Part shown: positions 33,423-42,670 of the stretch, in pieces
Position numbering within the stretch: position 1 is the first letter of the stretch
How the letters are laid out: every line of letters begins with the position of its first letter
From: Alloyangia pacifica
Lineage (GTDB): Bacteria; Pseudomonadota; Alphaproteobacteria; Rhodobacterales; Rhodobacteraceae
Direction of reading: 5' to 3'
Assembly (NCBI RefSeq): GCF_020524285.1
Contig: NZ_JAIVKX010000015.1
Location: 124,001 to 188,000, forward strand
DNA length: 64,000 nt
Program-made: the position numbers and the translations under genes
The notes under the pieces: model-generated
The model's input: the letters and a program-made list of their open reading frames with translations, nothing else
Told to the model about the DNA's origin: nothing
Database searches by the model: none

Positions 33423-34310
33423 ATGGCCATGATCCGGAACCGGTCACGGCACAGGCTGGTGGCCTATTCGCTGATCCTGCCCTTCGTGGCGATCTTCGCG
33501 CTGGTCTTCGCCTATCCGGTGATCGAGGTGGTCCGCATGAGCTTCACCGACGCGCCGCTCATCGGTGGCGGCGAGTGGGTCGGCTTCGACAACTACGCGC
33601 GACTGCTGTCCGACAAGCTGTTCTACACGTCGCTGGTCAACAACGGCTACTTCGTGCTGCTGACGGTGATCCCGACAACCGTGATCGCGCTGATCATCGC
33701 GCTGGCGGTGAACCGTCTGTCGGGGCGGATGCAGGCGTTGGCGCTGGTGATGTTCTTCATGCCCTACGTGCTGCCGGTCTCGGTGGTCACGCAGATCTGG
33801 GCCTGGATGCTCGACTTCCAGTTCGGCATCCTGCAGCCGGCCATCGAGTTCTTCACCGGCAAGCCGGTGCCGGTCTTCAAGAACCCCTTCTGGGTGATGC
33901 CCGCCGTGGCGGTGGTGACGATCTGGTGGACCAACGGCTTCAACGTGCTGCTGTTCCTCGCCGGTCTTCGCAACATCCCCGAAGAGCTCTACGAGGCCGC
34001 CAAGCTCGACGGCGCGACCCGCAAACAGCTGTTCTTCAAGGTGACATGGCCACTGCTCTGGCCGGTGACCGCGCTGGTGCTGACCCTGCAGCTCATCCTG
34101 CAGCTGAAGATCTTCGACCAGGTCTACCTGCTGTCCGAGGGCGGCCCGTTCAACTCCAGCTACGTGCTGCTGCTGATGGTCTACCGCGAGGCCTTCCAGC
34201 TCAACAACGGCGGCTATGCCGCGGCCATCTCGCTGGTGCTGTTCCTGATCATCGTGGTGATCTCGGTGCTGCAATTCCAGATCCTGCGCATCGGGGGGAA
34301 AGACAAATGA
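33423..34310 (+). CDS. Sugar ABC transporter permease (MalF-like)
   Basis: 295 residues with six predicted membrane helices. Starts MAMIRNRSRHRLVAYSLILP behind GGGAGGAG. The EAA loop reads LYEAAKLDGATRKQLFFKVTWPLLWP (about positions 185-210), the ATPase contact. First of two permeases; the second starts four bases before its end (ATGA). Confidence 0.92.
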   Translation: MAMIRNRSRHRLVAYSLILPFVAIFALVFAYPVIEVVRMSFTDAPLIGGGEWVGFDNYARLLSDKLFYTSLVNNGYFVLLTVIPTTVIALIIALAVNRLSGRMQALALVMFFMPYVLPVSVVTQIWAWMLDFQFGILQPAIEFFTGKPVPVFKNPFWVMPAVAVVTIWWTNGFNVLLFLAGLRNIPEELYEAAKLDGATRKQLFFKVTWPLLWPVTALVLTLQLILQLKIFDQVYLLSEGGPFNSSYVLLLMVYREAFQLNNGGYAAAISLVLFLIIVVISVLQFQILRIGGKDK

Positions 34311-35137
34311 CCCGGCAGAGACGTTTCGAGAACCTCGCCCTCACGGGCACGACGCTGGTCGCGGGGCTGATCTGGATCTTCCCGCTCTACTGGGCCTTCG
34401 TCACCTCGATCCGCTCCGAGAACCGGGTGGTCTCGGAGGGGGCGGGGCTCTTTCCGGACGAGTTCAACCTCTCGTCCTATGTTGACGCGCTGTTCAACAC
34501 CTCGCTGATCGACTGGTACATCAACTCCATCGGCACCTCGGTGATCATCACCGCCGTGGTTTTGCTGACCGGCATGATGTGCGCCTATGCGCTGAGCCAG
34601 ATGCAGTTCCCCGGCCGCCGCCTGCTCTACGGCATCGTGCTGGCCAGCTTCATGGTCCCGGCGCAGGCGCTGGTGGTGCCGCAGTTCGTGCTGATGAACG
34701 ACCTCGACCTGATCAACCGCTGGGGCGGGATCATCCTGCCGCAACTCGTCGTGCCGGTGGTGATCATCGTCTACAAGCAGTTCTTCGACGCGGTGCCCAA
34801 GGAGATGAAGGAGGCCGTGGTGCTCGACGGGGGCGGCGACTACACGCTGCTCTTCAAGGTCTACCTGCCGCTCAACTGGGGTATCACCACCGCGCTCGGC
34901 ATCATCACCTTCATCATGAGCTGGAACGCCTTCCTCTGGCCCTTCCTCGTCATCACCACCGAGGACATGATGACGATCCCGGTCGGCATCACCCAGGTCA
35001 ACGACGCCTTCGGCGTGGCCTACGCGCGGATCATGTCGGTGGCGCTGCTGGCCGCGGCGCCTGTGGTGCTCGCCTACCTGATCTTCCAGAAGCGGGTGAC
35101 CGAGGCGGTGATGATCTCGTCGGGCGTGAAGGGCTGA
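34307..35137 (+). CDS. Sugar ABC transporter permease (MalG-like)
   Basis: 276 residues; the start at 34307 overlaps the stop of the first permease. Six membrane helices; the EAA loop is KEMKEAVVLDGGGDYTLLFKVYLPL (about 165-190). The N-terminal helix is followed by FPLYWAFVTSIRSENRVV, typical of MalG-type proteins. Last gene of the operon, ended by the terminator at 35178. Confidence 0.92.
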   Translation: MTRQRRFENLALTGTTLVAGLIWIFPLYWAFVTSIRSENRVVSEGAGLFPDEFNLSSYVDALFNTSLIDWYINSIGTSVIITAVVLLTGMMCAYALSQMQFPGRRLLYGIVLASFMVPAQALVVPQFVLMNDLDLINRWGGIILPQLVVPVVIIVYKQFFDAVPKEMKEAVVLDGGGDYTLLFKVYLPLNWGITTALGIITFIMSWNAFLWPFLVITTEDMMTIPVGITQVNDAFGVAYARIMSVALLAAAPVVLAYLIFQKRVTEAVMISSGVKG

Positions 35138-35177
35138 TCAAACCCCATCCTCCCGGGAGCCCCTGTTCCCGGACTGA

Positions 35178-35210
35178 GCCCCCGCCATCTCTGGTGGGGG
35201 CCCTTTTTTT
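35178..35210 (+). terminator. Rho-independent terminator of the arabinosidase operon
   Basis: GCCCCCGCCA pairs with TGGTGGGGGC (ten pairs, one G-U, loop of four) and is followed by CCTTTTTTT. It sits six bases from the stop of the convergent permease gene. Confidence 0.88.
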
Positions 35211-35215
35211 GGGGA

Positions 35216-36493
35216 TCAGGCTTTCCGGCCGATCCCGAGCAGCTGGTAGATCAGCAGCGCGGCGAGGGTCGAGGTGCCGATGCCGCCAAGCGCGAACGCC
35301 CCGATCTGCAGCGTGAAGTCGCCGGCCCCGAAGATCAGCGCGATGCCAGCGGTGAAAAGGTTGCGCGGGTCCGAGAAATCCACCCGGTTCTCGATCCAGA
35401 TCCGCGCCATGGCCGAGGCGATCAGCCCAAAGACCGCGACCGACAGGCCCGCCAGCACCGGCGCCGGGATGGTCTGCAGCAGCGCGCCGAACTTCGGCGA
35501 CAGGCCGAGGCAGATGGCGACCACGGCGGCGATCACGAAGACCAGCGTCGAGTAGACCTTGGTCATCGCCATGACGCCGATGTTCTCGGCATAGGTGGTG
35601 ACCCCGGTGCCGCCGCCCGAGCCCGCGACCATGGTCGCCACGCCGTCGGCGAAGAAGCCGCGCCCGATATAGGGGTCCATGTCCTTGCCGGTGATGGCCC
35701 CCAAAGCCTTGATGTGGCCGAGGTTCTCGGCGACCAGCACTATGGCGACCGGAGCGATGAGGGTGATCGCCGACCAGTGGAACTCGGGCTTCTGGAAGTG
35801 CGGCAGGCCGAACCACTCCGCCGCGCCGACGGCCGAGAAGTCGATGCCCGGCATGACCCCGAGGCCATTGCCCAGCAGCAGCACCAGCGCGTAGCCGAAG
35901 ATCAGCGCCAGCAGCACCGACAGCCGCCGGGTCCGGGCCGTGCCGTAGCAGGAGACCATCGCCATGCAGAGCACCGTCAGCAGCGCCACGGTGAGATGCG
36001 AGGGCGTCGGGTTGCCGAAGGCATTGAGCTGGTCCACCGCGACCGGCGCGAGGTTGAGCCCGATGGCGATGCCGATGGTGCCGGTCACCACGGGGGGCAT
36101 CAGCTTCTCTACCCAGCCGTAGCCGACCGCCATGACGATCAGGCCGATCAGCGCGTAGAGCGCGCCGCAGGCGATGATGCCGCCGAGCGCATGGGCGATG
36201 GTCGCGCCCTCCTGCCCGAGCACCGCCAGCACCACTGCGATGAAGGCGAAGGAGGAGCCGAGATAGCTCGGCACCCGGCCCGCGGTGATGAGGAAGAAGA
36301 GCAGCGTGCCGATGCCCGAGAAGAACACCGCGACGTTGGGGTCGAAGCCCATCAGGATCGGCGCGACGATGGTCGAGCCGGACATGGCCAGCAGGTGCTG
36401 GATGCCCATCGGCAGAGATCCGGCGCCGGGCAGGCGCTCGTCCGGCATGATCACCTGGCCCGTGCCCACGCGCCACCTCGGGAAATATGACAT
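35216..36493 (-). CDS. uraA: Uracil/xanthine permease (NCS2 family)
   Basis: 425 residues, start at the ATG at 36493 (MSYFPRWRVGTG) behind AGGAGA. About 12-14 membrane helices. Signature parts include MGIQHLLAMSGSTIVAPILMGFDPNVA near the N-terminus and GSGGGTGVTTYAENIGVMAMTKVYS (about 255-280), which match the uracil branch (UraA) more than the xanthine branch. Imports uracil with protons. Whether it also takes a substrate of the RutR-like operon 12 kb upstream is open. Stop is six bases past the terminator of the sugar operon. Confidence 0.85.
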   Translation of the reverse strand: MSYFPRWRVGTGQVIMPDERLPGAGSLPMGIQHLLAMSGSTIVAPILMGFDPNVAVFFSGIGTLLFFLITAGRVPSYLGSSFAFIAVVLAVLGQEGATIAHALGGIIACGALYALIGLIVMAVGYGWVEKLMPPVVTGTIGIAIGLNLAPVAVDQLNAFGNPTPSHLTVALLTVLCMAMVSCYGTARTRRLSVLLALIFGYALVLLLGNGLGVMPGIDFSAVGAAEWFGLPHFQKPEFHWSAITLIAPVAIVLVAENLGHIKALGAITGKDMDPYIGRGFFADGVATMVAGSGGGTGVTTYAENIGVMAMTKVYSTLVFVIAAVVAICLGLSPKFGALLQTIPAPVLAGLSVAVFGLIASAMARIWIENRVDFSDPRNLFTAGIALIFGAGDFTLQIGAFALGGIGTSTLAALLIYQLLGIGRKA

Positions 36494-36630
36494 CGCTCTC
36501 TCCTGGGAAGACTCTCTGCGCGCCGCCATAGCTCGATTTGGCAGCAGATGTCAGGGGGTCAGCGAGGGAGGATCGGCTTGCGCAGGGCGGCGCCGATGTG
36601 CAGGCGCCGCGCAGGGCGGCGTTGCGAAAG

Positions 36631-36664
36631 ATGAGGCACCCGGCGTGTCTGCCGGATGCCTCAT
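36631..36664 (-). terminator. Terminator of the luciferase-like monooxygenase gene
   Basis: A long hairpin: ATGAGGCA(C)CCGGC pairs with GCCGG(A)TGCCTCAT, 13 pairs and one mismatch, loop of six. It is 14 bases past the minus-strand stop and is followed on that strand by CTTTC. Confidence 0.65.
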
Positions 36665-36677
36665 GTCCCTGCCGGTG

Positions 36678-37697
36678 TCAGCGCCAGCCGAGGGCCGGGG
36701 CGACATGGGTGAGTATGTTCTCGATCACATGGGCGTTGTAGTCGACCCCCAGCGAGTTCGGGATGGTCAGCAGCAGCGTGTCGGCCTCCCTGATGCCCTC
36801 GTCGCCCTTCAGCTGTTCGATCAGCTTGTCGGGCTCGTCGGCATAGGAACGGCCGAAGATCGAGCGCTGCTGTTCGATGAAGCCCACCGAGTCCTGTTCC
36901 TTGCCGCCCGAACCGAAGTACATCCGGTCCTCGTCACTGGTGATGGCAAAGATCGAACGGCTGACCGAGACCCGCGGCTTGCGGGAATGGCCGGCCGATT
37001 TCCACGCCTCGCGGTAGGCGCGGATCTGCTGCGCCTGCTGGAGGTGGAAGGGCTCGCCGGTCTCGTCGTCCTTCAGCGTCGAGCTTTGCAGGTTCATGCC
37101 CAGCATGGCGGCCCATTCGGCGGTCTTGTTCGAGCCGGCGCCCCACCAGATGCGGTCCCGGAGGCCCTCGGAATGTGGCTCGAGCCGCAGCTTGCCCGGC
37201 GGGTTGGGGAACATCGGGCGCGGGTTCGGCTCGGCGAAGCCATGGCCCTCGAGCATCTGCAGGAAGACCTGCGCGTGGCGGCGGCCCATGTCGGCGTCGG
37301 TCTCGTCCTCGGCCGGGCCGTAGCCGAAGTAGCGCCAGCCCTCGATCACCTGCTCGGGGCTGCCACGGCTGATGCCGAGCTGCAGCCGGCCCTGGCTGAT
37401 CAGGTCGGCGGCGCCGGCGTCCTCGGCCATGTAGAGCGGGTTCTCGTAGCGCATGTCGATGACGCCGGTGCCAATCTCGATCTTCGAGGTGCGCGCGCCG
37501 ACGGCCGCCAGCAGCGGGAAGGGGCTGGCGTGCTGACGGGCGAAGTGGTGGACACGGAAATAGGCGCCGTCGAGCCCCAGTTCCTCGGCGGCGACCGACA
37601 GGTCGATGGCCTGCAGCAGGGCGTCGGAGGCGGTGCGGGTGGCCGACCCGCGTTGCGGGGACCAATGTCCGAAGGACAGAAAGCCGATGTTCTTCAT
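36678..37697 (-). CDS. Luciferase-like flavin-dependent monooxygenase
   Basis: 339 residues from the ATG at 37697 (MKNIGFLSFGHW). Bacterial-luciferase (LLM) fold: AEELGLDGAYFRVHHFARQHASPFPLLAAV, KIEIGTGVIDMRYENPLYMAEDAGAADL and LQLGISRGSPEQV are the conserved strands. Uses reduced FMN or F420; no coenzyme-specific residue can be assigned. Substrate not predictable; the closest functional group is the FMN-dependent LLM oxidoreductases of unknown role. Followed by a strong hairpin; 205 bases separate it from the methyltransferase gene upstream. Confidence 0.85.
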   Translation of the reverse strand: MKNIGFLSFGHWSPQRGSATRTASDALLQAIDLSVAAEELGLDGAYFRVHHFARQHASPFPLLAAVGARTSKIEIGTGVIDMRYENPLYMAEDAGAADLISQGRLQLGISRGSPEQVIEGWRYFGYGPAEDETDADMGRRHAQVFLQMLEGHGFAEPNPRPMFPNPPGKLRLEPHSEGLRDRIWWGAGSNKTAEWAAMLGMNLQSSTLKDDETGEPFHLQQAQQIRAYREAWKSAGHSRKPRVSVSRSIFAITSDEDRMYFGSGGKEQDSVGFIEQQRSIFGRSYADEPDKLIEQLKGDEGIREADTLLLTIPNSLGVDYNAHVIENILTHVAPALGWR

Positions 37698-37902
37698 AGC
37701 GATACTCCTCGGGCTGCGGCCGCAGCGGAAAGCTCCCGCTGCCGGGCCCGTTTGGCGCATAGCTAGTCATTCGGGGGGGCACCCCGCAAGCGGCGCGGCT
37801 GTTTGCCCAAGCGCAGGTTCTGTGCGCGGGCGGCCCCGGCGGCGGCACCCCGTTCAGCCGCGCGCGGAACCCCGCGGGCCGGCGCCTGCCCTTGCCGCTG
37901 GC

Positions 37903-38703
37903 TCAAACTTCGGCGATGGCAAAGACCGCGGGCGCCTCGAAGGACACGGTGCCGTCGGCGTTGCGATACTGCCCGAGCCTGTCCTCCGCCGCCGCCTTGA
38001 GCGCGCTCATGATCTCGGGGGTCGCCATGCTGGCCAAGGTCCAGCCGCCGATTTCCGTGTCCAGCCAGGCCTCCAGCGAGGCATGCCGGACCTGCCCTGT
38101 TTTGTGGACCCGCTGCGCGCCGCCCAACCCCGCCTCCTCGAGCAAGGCCGCGAGTACGCCCTCGCCGCCGAGGCAGAAGGGGGCCTTCAGCGCCTCCGCG
38201 GCCTCCGCGCCCATGATCTCGCCGAGCAGCGGGATGAGATCGCGATAACCCGGCGAGTCCTCCCAGGCGTCGAAGACCGAGACCGCCACGTGCCCGCCCG
38301 GGTGGCACACCCGCCGCATCTCGCGCAGGGCCTGCACCCGGTCGTCGAAAAACATCAGCGCGAACTGGCAGGTCACCGCATCGAAGGCATCGTCGTCGAA
38401 GGGCAGCGCCTCGGCCGGGGCCCGCTGGAAATTCACGTGCGGCTCCAGTTCGCGCGCCACGGTCAGCATGCCCTCGTTGATATCCACCGCGCACACGCTT
38501 GCGCCCCGCTTGAGCGCCGCCCGCGCCGCGATGCCGGTTCCCGTTGCCACGTCGAGCACCCGGCCGCCGCCCCGAATGCCCGCCGCCTCGACCAGCCAGG
38601 GGGCGAATTGCCCGAAGAGCGCCGGAACGAAGAACGACTCGTAGACCCTTGCCGCCTCTGCCGTGATCTGGCCCGTGGCGGCGTCGGCTTTTTCCATGCC
38701 CAT
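37903..38703 (-). CDS. SAM-dependent methyltransferase
   Basis: 266 residues from the ATG at 38703 behind a strong GGAGGAGG site; the frame extends upstream without one. Residues 50-145 form a class I methyltransferase fold: GGRVLDVATGTGIAARAAL (motif I), VCAVDINEGMLTVAREL (motif II) and FDAVTCQFALMFFDD. Similar to UbiE/methyltransferase type 11 proteins. The substrate is unknown. Downstream of the LysR gene by 101 bases on the same strand. Confidence 0.85.
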   Translation of the reverse strand: MGMEKADAATGQITAEAARVYESFFVPALFGQFAPWLVEAAGIRGGGRVLDVATGTGIAARAALKRGASVCAVDINEGMLTVARELEPHVNFQRAPAEALPFDDDAFDAVTCQFALMFFDDRVQALREMRRVCHPGGHVAVSVFDAWEDSPGYRDLIPLLGEIMGAEAAEALKAPFCLGGEGVLAALLEEAGLGGAQRVHKTGQVRHASLEAWLDTEIGGWTLASMATPEIMSALKAAAEDRLGQYRNADGTVSFEAPAVFAIAEV

Positions 38704-38804
38704 GACCTCCTCCTGTCCTCGGAGCATCGATGCGCCGAGTATAGCACAGGGCAGGGGGCAGGCATTGCGGCGACGGTCAAGAATTCCGGGCGCAGGCCGC
38801 GCCA

Positions 38805-39707
38805 TCAATCCCGGGACACCGCGCCGATCCGGGCCATTTCCGCGGCCAGCGCCTGCCGGACGCGGGCCACGCGCGGCACCTGCCGCAGCGCCTCGGGCAC
38901 AACCAGCCAGACCGATAGCACCGGCAGGCGCACCAAACCGGCGATGCGCTCGACCCGTGGGTCGGCATCCGCGATCACCCTCTGGAAACCGCCGACGCCG
39001 CAGCCCGCGCAGACCAGGGCCCAGTTCACCAGCTGGTCCTCGCAGCGTACGGGGAAGGTCTCGCGTCCGGCCTGCCAGCCGTTCTCGGCCATCACCCGCT
39101 GCATCATGTCCGAGCGCCCGTAGCCGACGAAGTCCAGCGCCTGCAGCTCCTTAAGCGTTTCCGGCCGGCCCACCCGGTCGAGGTAGCTGCGGGCGGCGTA
39201 GAGCCCGAGCGGCAGTTCGGCGACCTTCTGCGCCACAAGGTCGCCGCGCTCGGGGCGGAACATGCGCAGCGCGATGTCGGCCTCGCGGTGCAGCAGGTTC
39301 TCGGGCACGTCCGAGGCCACGAGGTCGATGCGGATGCCCGGCTCTTGCTCCCGCAGTCGCGCCAGCAGCCGGGGCAGGTGCCAATGCGAGACGACCCGCG
39401 CGGCGGTTATCCGCACCGTGCCTTCGAGCCGCGCGCTGGCCCCGGCGGCGGTGAGCGAGATCCGGGCGGCGGCCTCTTCCATGTCGCGCGCATGGGCCAG
39501 CAGACGGTGGCCCATGGCGGTCAGCGCCTGCCCCTCGGGGCGGCGCAGAAAGAGCGGCTGTTCGAGCGCCGCCTCGAGCGCGCGGATGTGCCGGCCGAGC
39601 GTGGGCTGGCTGACACCGTTCGCCCGCGCGGCAGCCGAGAGCGAGCCCGCCGCGGCGACGCGCAGGAAGCTCTGCAGAAGGGACCAGTCGAGGGGCGGCA
39701 TGTCCAT
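38805..39707 (-). CDS. LysR-family regulator
   Basis: 300 residues (start at 39707, or at ATG 39701 giving MPPLDWSLLQSF). The N-terminal winged helix is clear: LLQSFLRVAAAGSLSAAARANGVSQPTLGRHIRALE. The rest is the effector-binding domain. Divergent from the SDR gene at 39797. Its translation start lies inside an 18-base perfect palindrome (39704-39721), which fits autoregulation. No strong ribosome site was seen. Confidence 0.87.
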   Translation of the reverse strand: MDMPPLDWSLLQSFLRVAAAGSLSAAARANGVSQPTLGRHIRALEAALEQPLFLRRPEGQALTAMGHRLLAHARDMEEAAARISLTAAGASARLEGTVRITAARVVSHWHLPRLLARLREQEPGIRIDLVASDVPENLLHREADIALRMFRPERGDLVAQKVAELPLGLYAARSYLDRVGRPETLKELQALDFVGYGRSDMMQRVMAENGWQAGRETFPVRCEDQLVNWALVCAGCGVGGFQRVIADADPRVERIAGLVRLPVLSVWLVVPEALRQVPRVARVRQALAAEMARIGAVSRD

Positions 39708-39721
39708 TCATCGATGAATGG
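39704..39721. promoter_or_regulatory. 18-base perfect palindrome at the LysR/SDR divergent promoter
   Basis: CCATTCATCGATGAATGG reads the same on both strands. It overlaps the LysR start codon region and lies 76 bases before the SDR start. Contains an ATTCAT-like half-site arrangement suited to a dimeric regulator. Confidence 0.55.
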
Positions 39722-39796
39722 CCAACCTGCAGATATTCGCAATCCCCATGCGAAACTTTCCATGGCACCTTTGCGGCAACCAGACAGGAGGCCACC

Positions 39797-40654
39797 ATGG
39801 CACGCAAGGTTCTCATCCTCGGCGCATCGGGACATTCCGGCAGCGCCTTCGCCCATGCCTTCGCCGAGGACGGTTGGCAGGTGCACCGCTTTCAACGCGG
39901 CAGCGATCCCGCGAAGGCGGCGCAGGGCTGCGCGCTGATCATCAACGCGATGAACCCGCCCGACTACCACGACTGGGCACGGCAGATCCCGCAGATCACC
40001 GAACTGACCATGCAGGCCGCCCGCGCCAGCGGCGCGCGGGTGCTGATCCCGGGCAACGTCTACGTCTACGGCCGCCAGCCCGCGCCTTGGTCCGCCGAGA
40101 CGCCGCATCGCCCCTGCAGCCGCAAGGGGCGCGTGCGGGACGAGATGGAGGCCGCGTGGCGCGCCTCTGGCCTGCCGGTGACCATTCTGCGGGCCGGGGA
40201 TTTCATCGATGGCAGCAAGCCGGGGCTGATGATGGGTCGGGTGATGCTGAAGTCGCTGCCGAAGGGGCGGATCACGGCCCTCGGCCCGCCGGAGGTGCCG
40301 CGCGCCTATGCCTACCTGCCGGATTTCGCCCGCGCCGCCGTGGCGCTGTCGCACAAGCAGGACCTGCCAGACTTTGCCGAGTTCCCGTTCCCGGGGCACA
40401 CCTTCAGCCTGAGCGACTTTGCCGCCGAGATCACACGGCAAACCGGGCGATCCCTGCGGATCACCCGGTTCCCCTGGTGGGCGCTGCGGCTGGCCTCCCC
40501 GGCCTGGGAGCTTGCGCGGGAGTTGACCGAGATGCGCTATCTCTTCGAGCACCCACACAGCCTCGACGGGGCGGCGCTGGCCGCGGCGCTTCCGGATTTT
40601 GCCCCGACACCCTTCGAGGAAGTCGTCGCGGGTCACCTGCCTACGCCAGCGTGA
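39797..40654 (+). CDS. NAD(P)-binding extended SDR-type epimerase/reductase
   Basis: 285 residues. The nucleotide-binding motif is LILGASGHSGSAFAHAF at the N-terminus (GxxGxxG). The body reads RVLIPGNVYVYGRQ with an NVYVYG tyrosine region and VPRAYAYLPDFARAAVAL, as in NAD-dependent epimerase/dehydratase-like proteins. Ribosome site ACAGGAGG. Substrate unknown. Divergent from the LysR gene, which likely controls it. Confidence 0.8.
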   Translation: MARKVLILGASGHSGSAFAHAFAEDGWQVHRFQRGSDPAKAAQGCALIINAMNPPDYHDWARQIPQITELTMQAARASGARVLIPGNVYVYGRQPAPWSAETPHRPCSRKGRVRDEMEAAWRASGLPVTILRAGDFIDGSKPGLMMGRVMLKSLPKGRITALGPPEVPRAYAYLPDFARAAVALSHKQDLPDFAEFPFPGHTFSLSDFAAEITRQTGRSLRITRFPWWALRLASPAWELARELTEMRYLFEHPHSLDGAALAAALPDFAPTPFEEVVAGHLPTPA

Positions 40655-40721
40655 GGACGCTGTTCAACGGCAGGCCCGCGCCGGGCCCCGGTGAGGGGTG
40701 GCCTCCGGAGCCCGCCTGTCT

Positions 40722-41873
40722 TCAGTAGATCTCGTCGATCGGCTGGCCGAGCGTCAACGCGCCCACGTACTCCGCCTGCATCTCCTTCTGCAGCGGGTGG
40801 TAGCGCGCGGCCTGGATGTCGCGGAACAGCCGCTCGAGCTCTGCCTTGCGGTAGAAGCCCGCGCCGCCTGCCAGCTCCATGGCCAACTCGACGGTCTTGA
40901 TCGCGTTCTCCTCGACCAGCCGCCGGCCGGTCATCACCTGCCCGACGGTCTCGGCCGAGGGCGTATTCAGCTCGCAGGTCGCTACCATGTCCGCATGGGC
41001 AAGCCGGGCCGTATGAAGCGCCGTCTCCATCCGTCCGGCGCGGTCGCGCAGCAGGCGCGAAGCGGGACGCCGCGCGGCAATCTCCACCGCGAGATCGCGC
41101 GCCCGCTCGGCGACGCCGAGGTAGACCGCGTAGATGAGCGGAAAGGCGATGGTGCCCAGCATGAAGAAGAGCGGATGCCACTTTCCCTGCGGACGCTTCA
41201 CCGCCACCTTCTCGGCGGGCACGAAAAGCCCCTCGATCATCACGTCGTGGCTGCCGGTGCCGCGCATCCCGAGCGTGTGCCAGGTGTCGAGCACCGAGAC
41301 CTCGGCGGCGGACATGGGGCAGGGGAAGTGCAGGATGGTTCCGCCCTCTTCGGGCGAGATCGCGCTGGTCATCAACAGGTCCCCCGCGGGCGCGCCCGAG
41401 ACGAACATCTTGCGGGCGGTGATCCGGTAGCCGCCCTCGACCGGCTCGGCCTTGCCGGACCCGCCGATCCAGTCGCCGCCGCCGGACGACAACAGCACCA
41501 GCTTCTCGGCGGCGATCCGCTTCAGCAACGGCTCGGTCTTGTCACGCGTCGCCTGCTGGTGGTGCCAGCGCCAGGCCGGGAAGGCGACCTGATGGGTGTG
41601 CATCGACAGCGCCAGCGCGGTGGACGAGCAGCCATGCGCCACCCGGCGCAGCATGTCGCAGAGCGCGCGGACATCGGCGCCGCCGCCGCCCAGCTCCGCC
41701 GGCACGCCGGCGTCGATGAGCCCGGCCTGCTTGGCCCTCTGGTAGCTCTCGGCAACGAAACTGTCGTCGTCGTCGCGGGCCATGGCCTGCTTGGCACATT
41801 CCTCGGCGAATTGCTCGGCGATGGCGGTGAAGTCCCGCGCCGCCGGGCGGTCGAGTGTCTCGATCTCGGTCAT
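40722..41873 (-). CDS. Acyl-CoA dehydrogenase-family flavoprotein
   Basis: 383 residues. Three-domain acyl-CoA dehydrogenase layout: helical N-domain with LIDAGVPAELGGGGADVRALCDML, a beta domain with ITARKMFVSGAPAGD and TWHTLGMRGTGSHDVMIEGLFVP, and a C-terminal helical domain with VELAMELAGGAGFYRKAELERLFRDIQAA. The first-domain motif is nearer to the DszC/acyl-CoA dehydrogenase-like monooxygenases than to chain-length acyl-CoA dehydrogenases; either role is possible. Divergent from the HxlR gene, which likely controls it. Confidence 0.82.
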   Translation of the reverse strand: MTEIETLDRPAARDFTAIAEQFAEECAKQAMARDDDDSFVAESYQRAKQAGLIDAGVPAELGGGGADVRALCDMLRRVAHGCSSTALALSMHTHQVAFPAWRWHHQQATRDKTEPLLKRIAAEKLVLLSSGGGDWIGGSGKAEPVEGGYRITARKMFVSGAPAGDLLMTSAISPEEGGTILHFPCPMSAAEVSVLDTWHTLGMRGTGSHDVMIEGLFVPAEKVAVKRPQGKWHPLFFMLGTIAFPLIYAVYLGVAERARDLAVEIAARRPASRLLRDRAGRMETALHTARLAHADMVATCELNTPSAETVGQVMTGRRLVEENAIKTVELAMELAGGAGFYRKAELERLFRDIQAARYHPLQKEMQAEYVGALTLGQPIDEIY

Positions 41874-41958
41874 CTCGTGGTCCTTTCATTCCCTGTCGTC
41901 CTTCCAGCATGACAGAGTCGACACAGAGCGATAGTTCAGGAAATGAATCGGCTCTGCT

Positions 41959-42663
41959 ATGCTCCCGCGCATGGAGATCACCAACCTCTATGGGCAGTTC
42001 TGCCCGGTCTCGATGGCGTCCGAGGTCTTCTGCACGCGCTGGACGCCGCTCGTGGTGCGCGAACTGCTCTGCGGATCGACCCGGTTCAACGACATCCGCA
42101 AGGGCGTGCCGAAGATGTCGCCCAGCCTTTTGTCCAAACGCCTCAAGGAGTTGGAGCTGGCCGGCGTGATCCGTACCGTGCAGACCGAGCGCGGCACGCA
42201 GGAGTACCACCTCACCGCCGCCGGAGAGGAGCTGCGCCCGATCGTCATGGGCATCGGCAACTGGGGGCAGCGCTGGGTCGAGTCGCGCCTGTCGCTGCGC
42301 AATCTCGATCCCTCGCTGCTGATGTGGGACATCCGGCGGAATTTCGAGCCGGATCCACGCCCTGACAGCCGCTGCACGATTCAGTTTCTGTACCCGGAAA
42401 TCGGGGAAAACCTGCGCGACTGGTGGCTGGTCGTCGGCACCGACGACACCGATTTGTGCAAGTTCGACCCCGGCTACGAGGTCGACATCCTGGTGACCGC
42501 CGATCTGCGGGCGATGACCTCGGTGTGGATGGGGCTGACCAAGCTGCGCGACGAGACCGACGCGGGACACATCCGGATCGACGCGGTGCCGGAACTCGAA
42601 AGACGCCTGCGGGGCTGGCTGAAACTCAGCGTCTTCGCCCCGCAAGAGCGCATGGTGGAGTGA
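41959..42663 (+). CDS. HxlR-type winged-helix regulator with extra C-terminal domain
   Basis: 234 residues (or 230 from the ATG at 41971, MEITNLYGQFCPVSMASEVF). Residues 15-110 are an HxlR winged helix: FCTRWTPLVVRELLCGSTRFNDIRKGVPKMSPSLLSKRLKELELAGVIRT. Standard HxlR proteins end near residue 120; this one continues for about 110 residues with a possible lipid- or ligand-binding domain (SCP2-like), a known fusion. Cys16 (in FCPV) could be a redox sensor. Divergent from the acyl-CoA dehydrogenase gene. Confidence 0.85.
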   Translation: MLPRMEITNLYGQFCPVSMASEVFCTRWTPLVVRELLCGSTRFNDIRKGVPKMSPSLLSKRLKELELAGVIRTVQTERGTQEYHLTAAGEELRPIVMGIGNWGQRWVESRLSLRNLDPSLLMWDIRRNFEPDPRPDSRCTIQFLYPEIGENLRDWWLVVGTDDTDLCKFDPGYEVDILVTADLRAMTSVWMGLTKLRDETDAGHIRIDAVPELERRLRGWLKLSVFAPQERMVE

Positions 42664-42670
42664 GCGCGGC

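Noticed and set aside
36580-36621. Direct repeat GCGCAGGGCGGCG, two copies 29 bases apart
   Set aside because: Short GC-rich repeat in an intergenic gap; no att-site, insertion or operator context.
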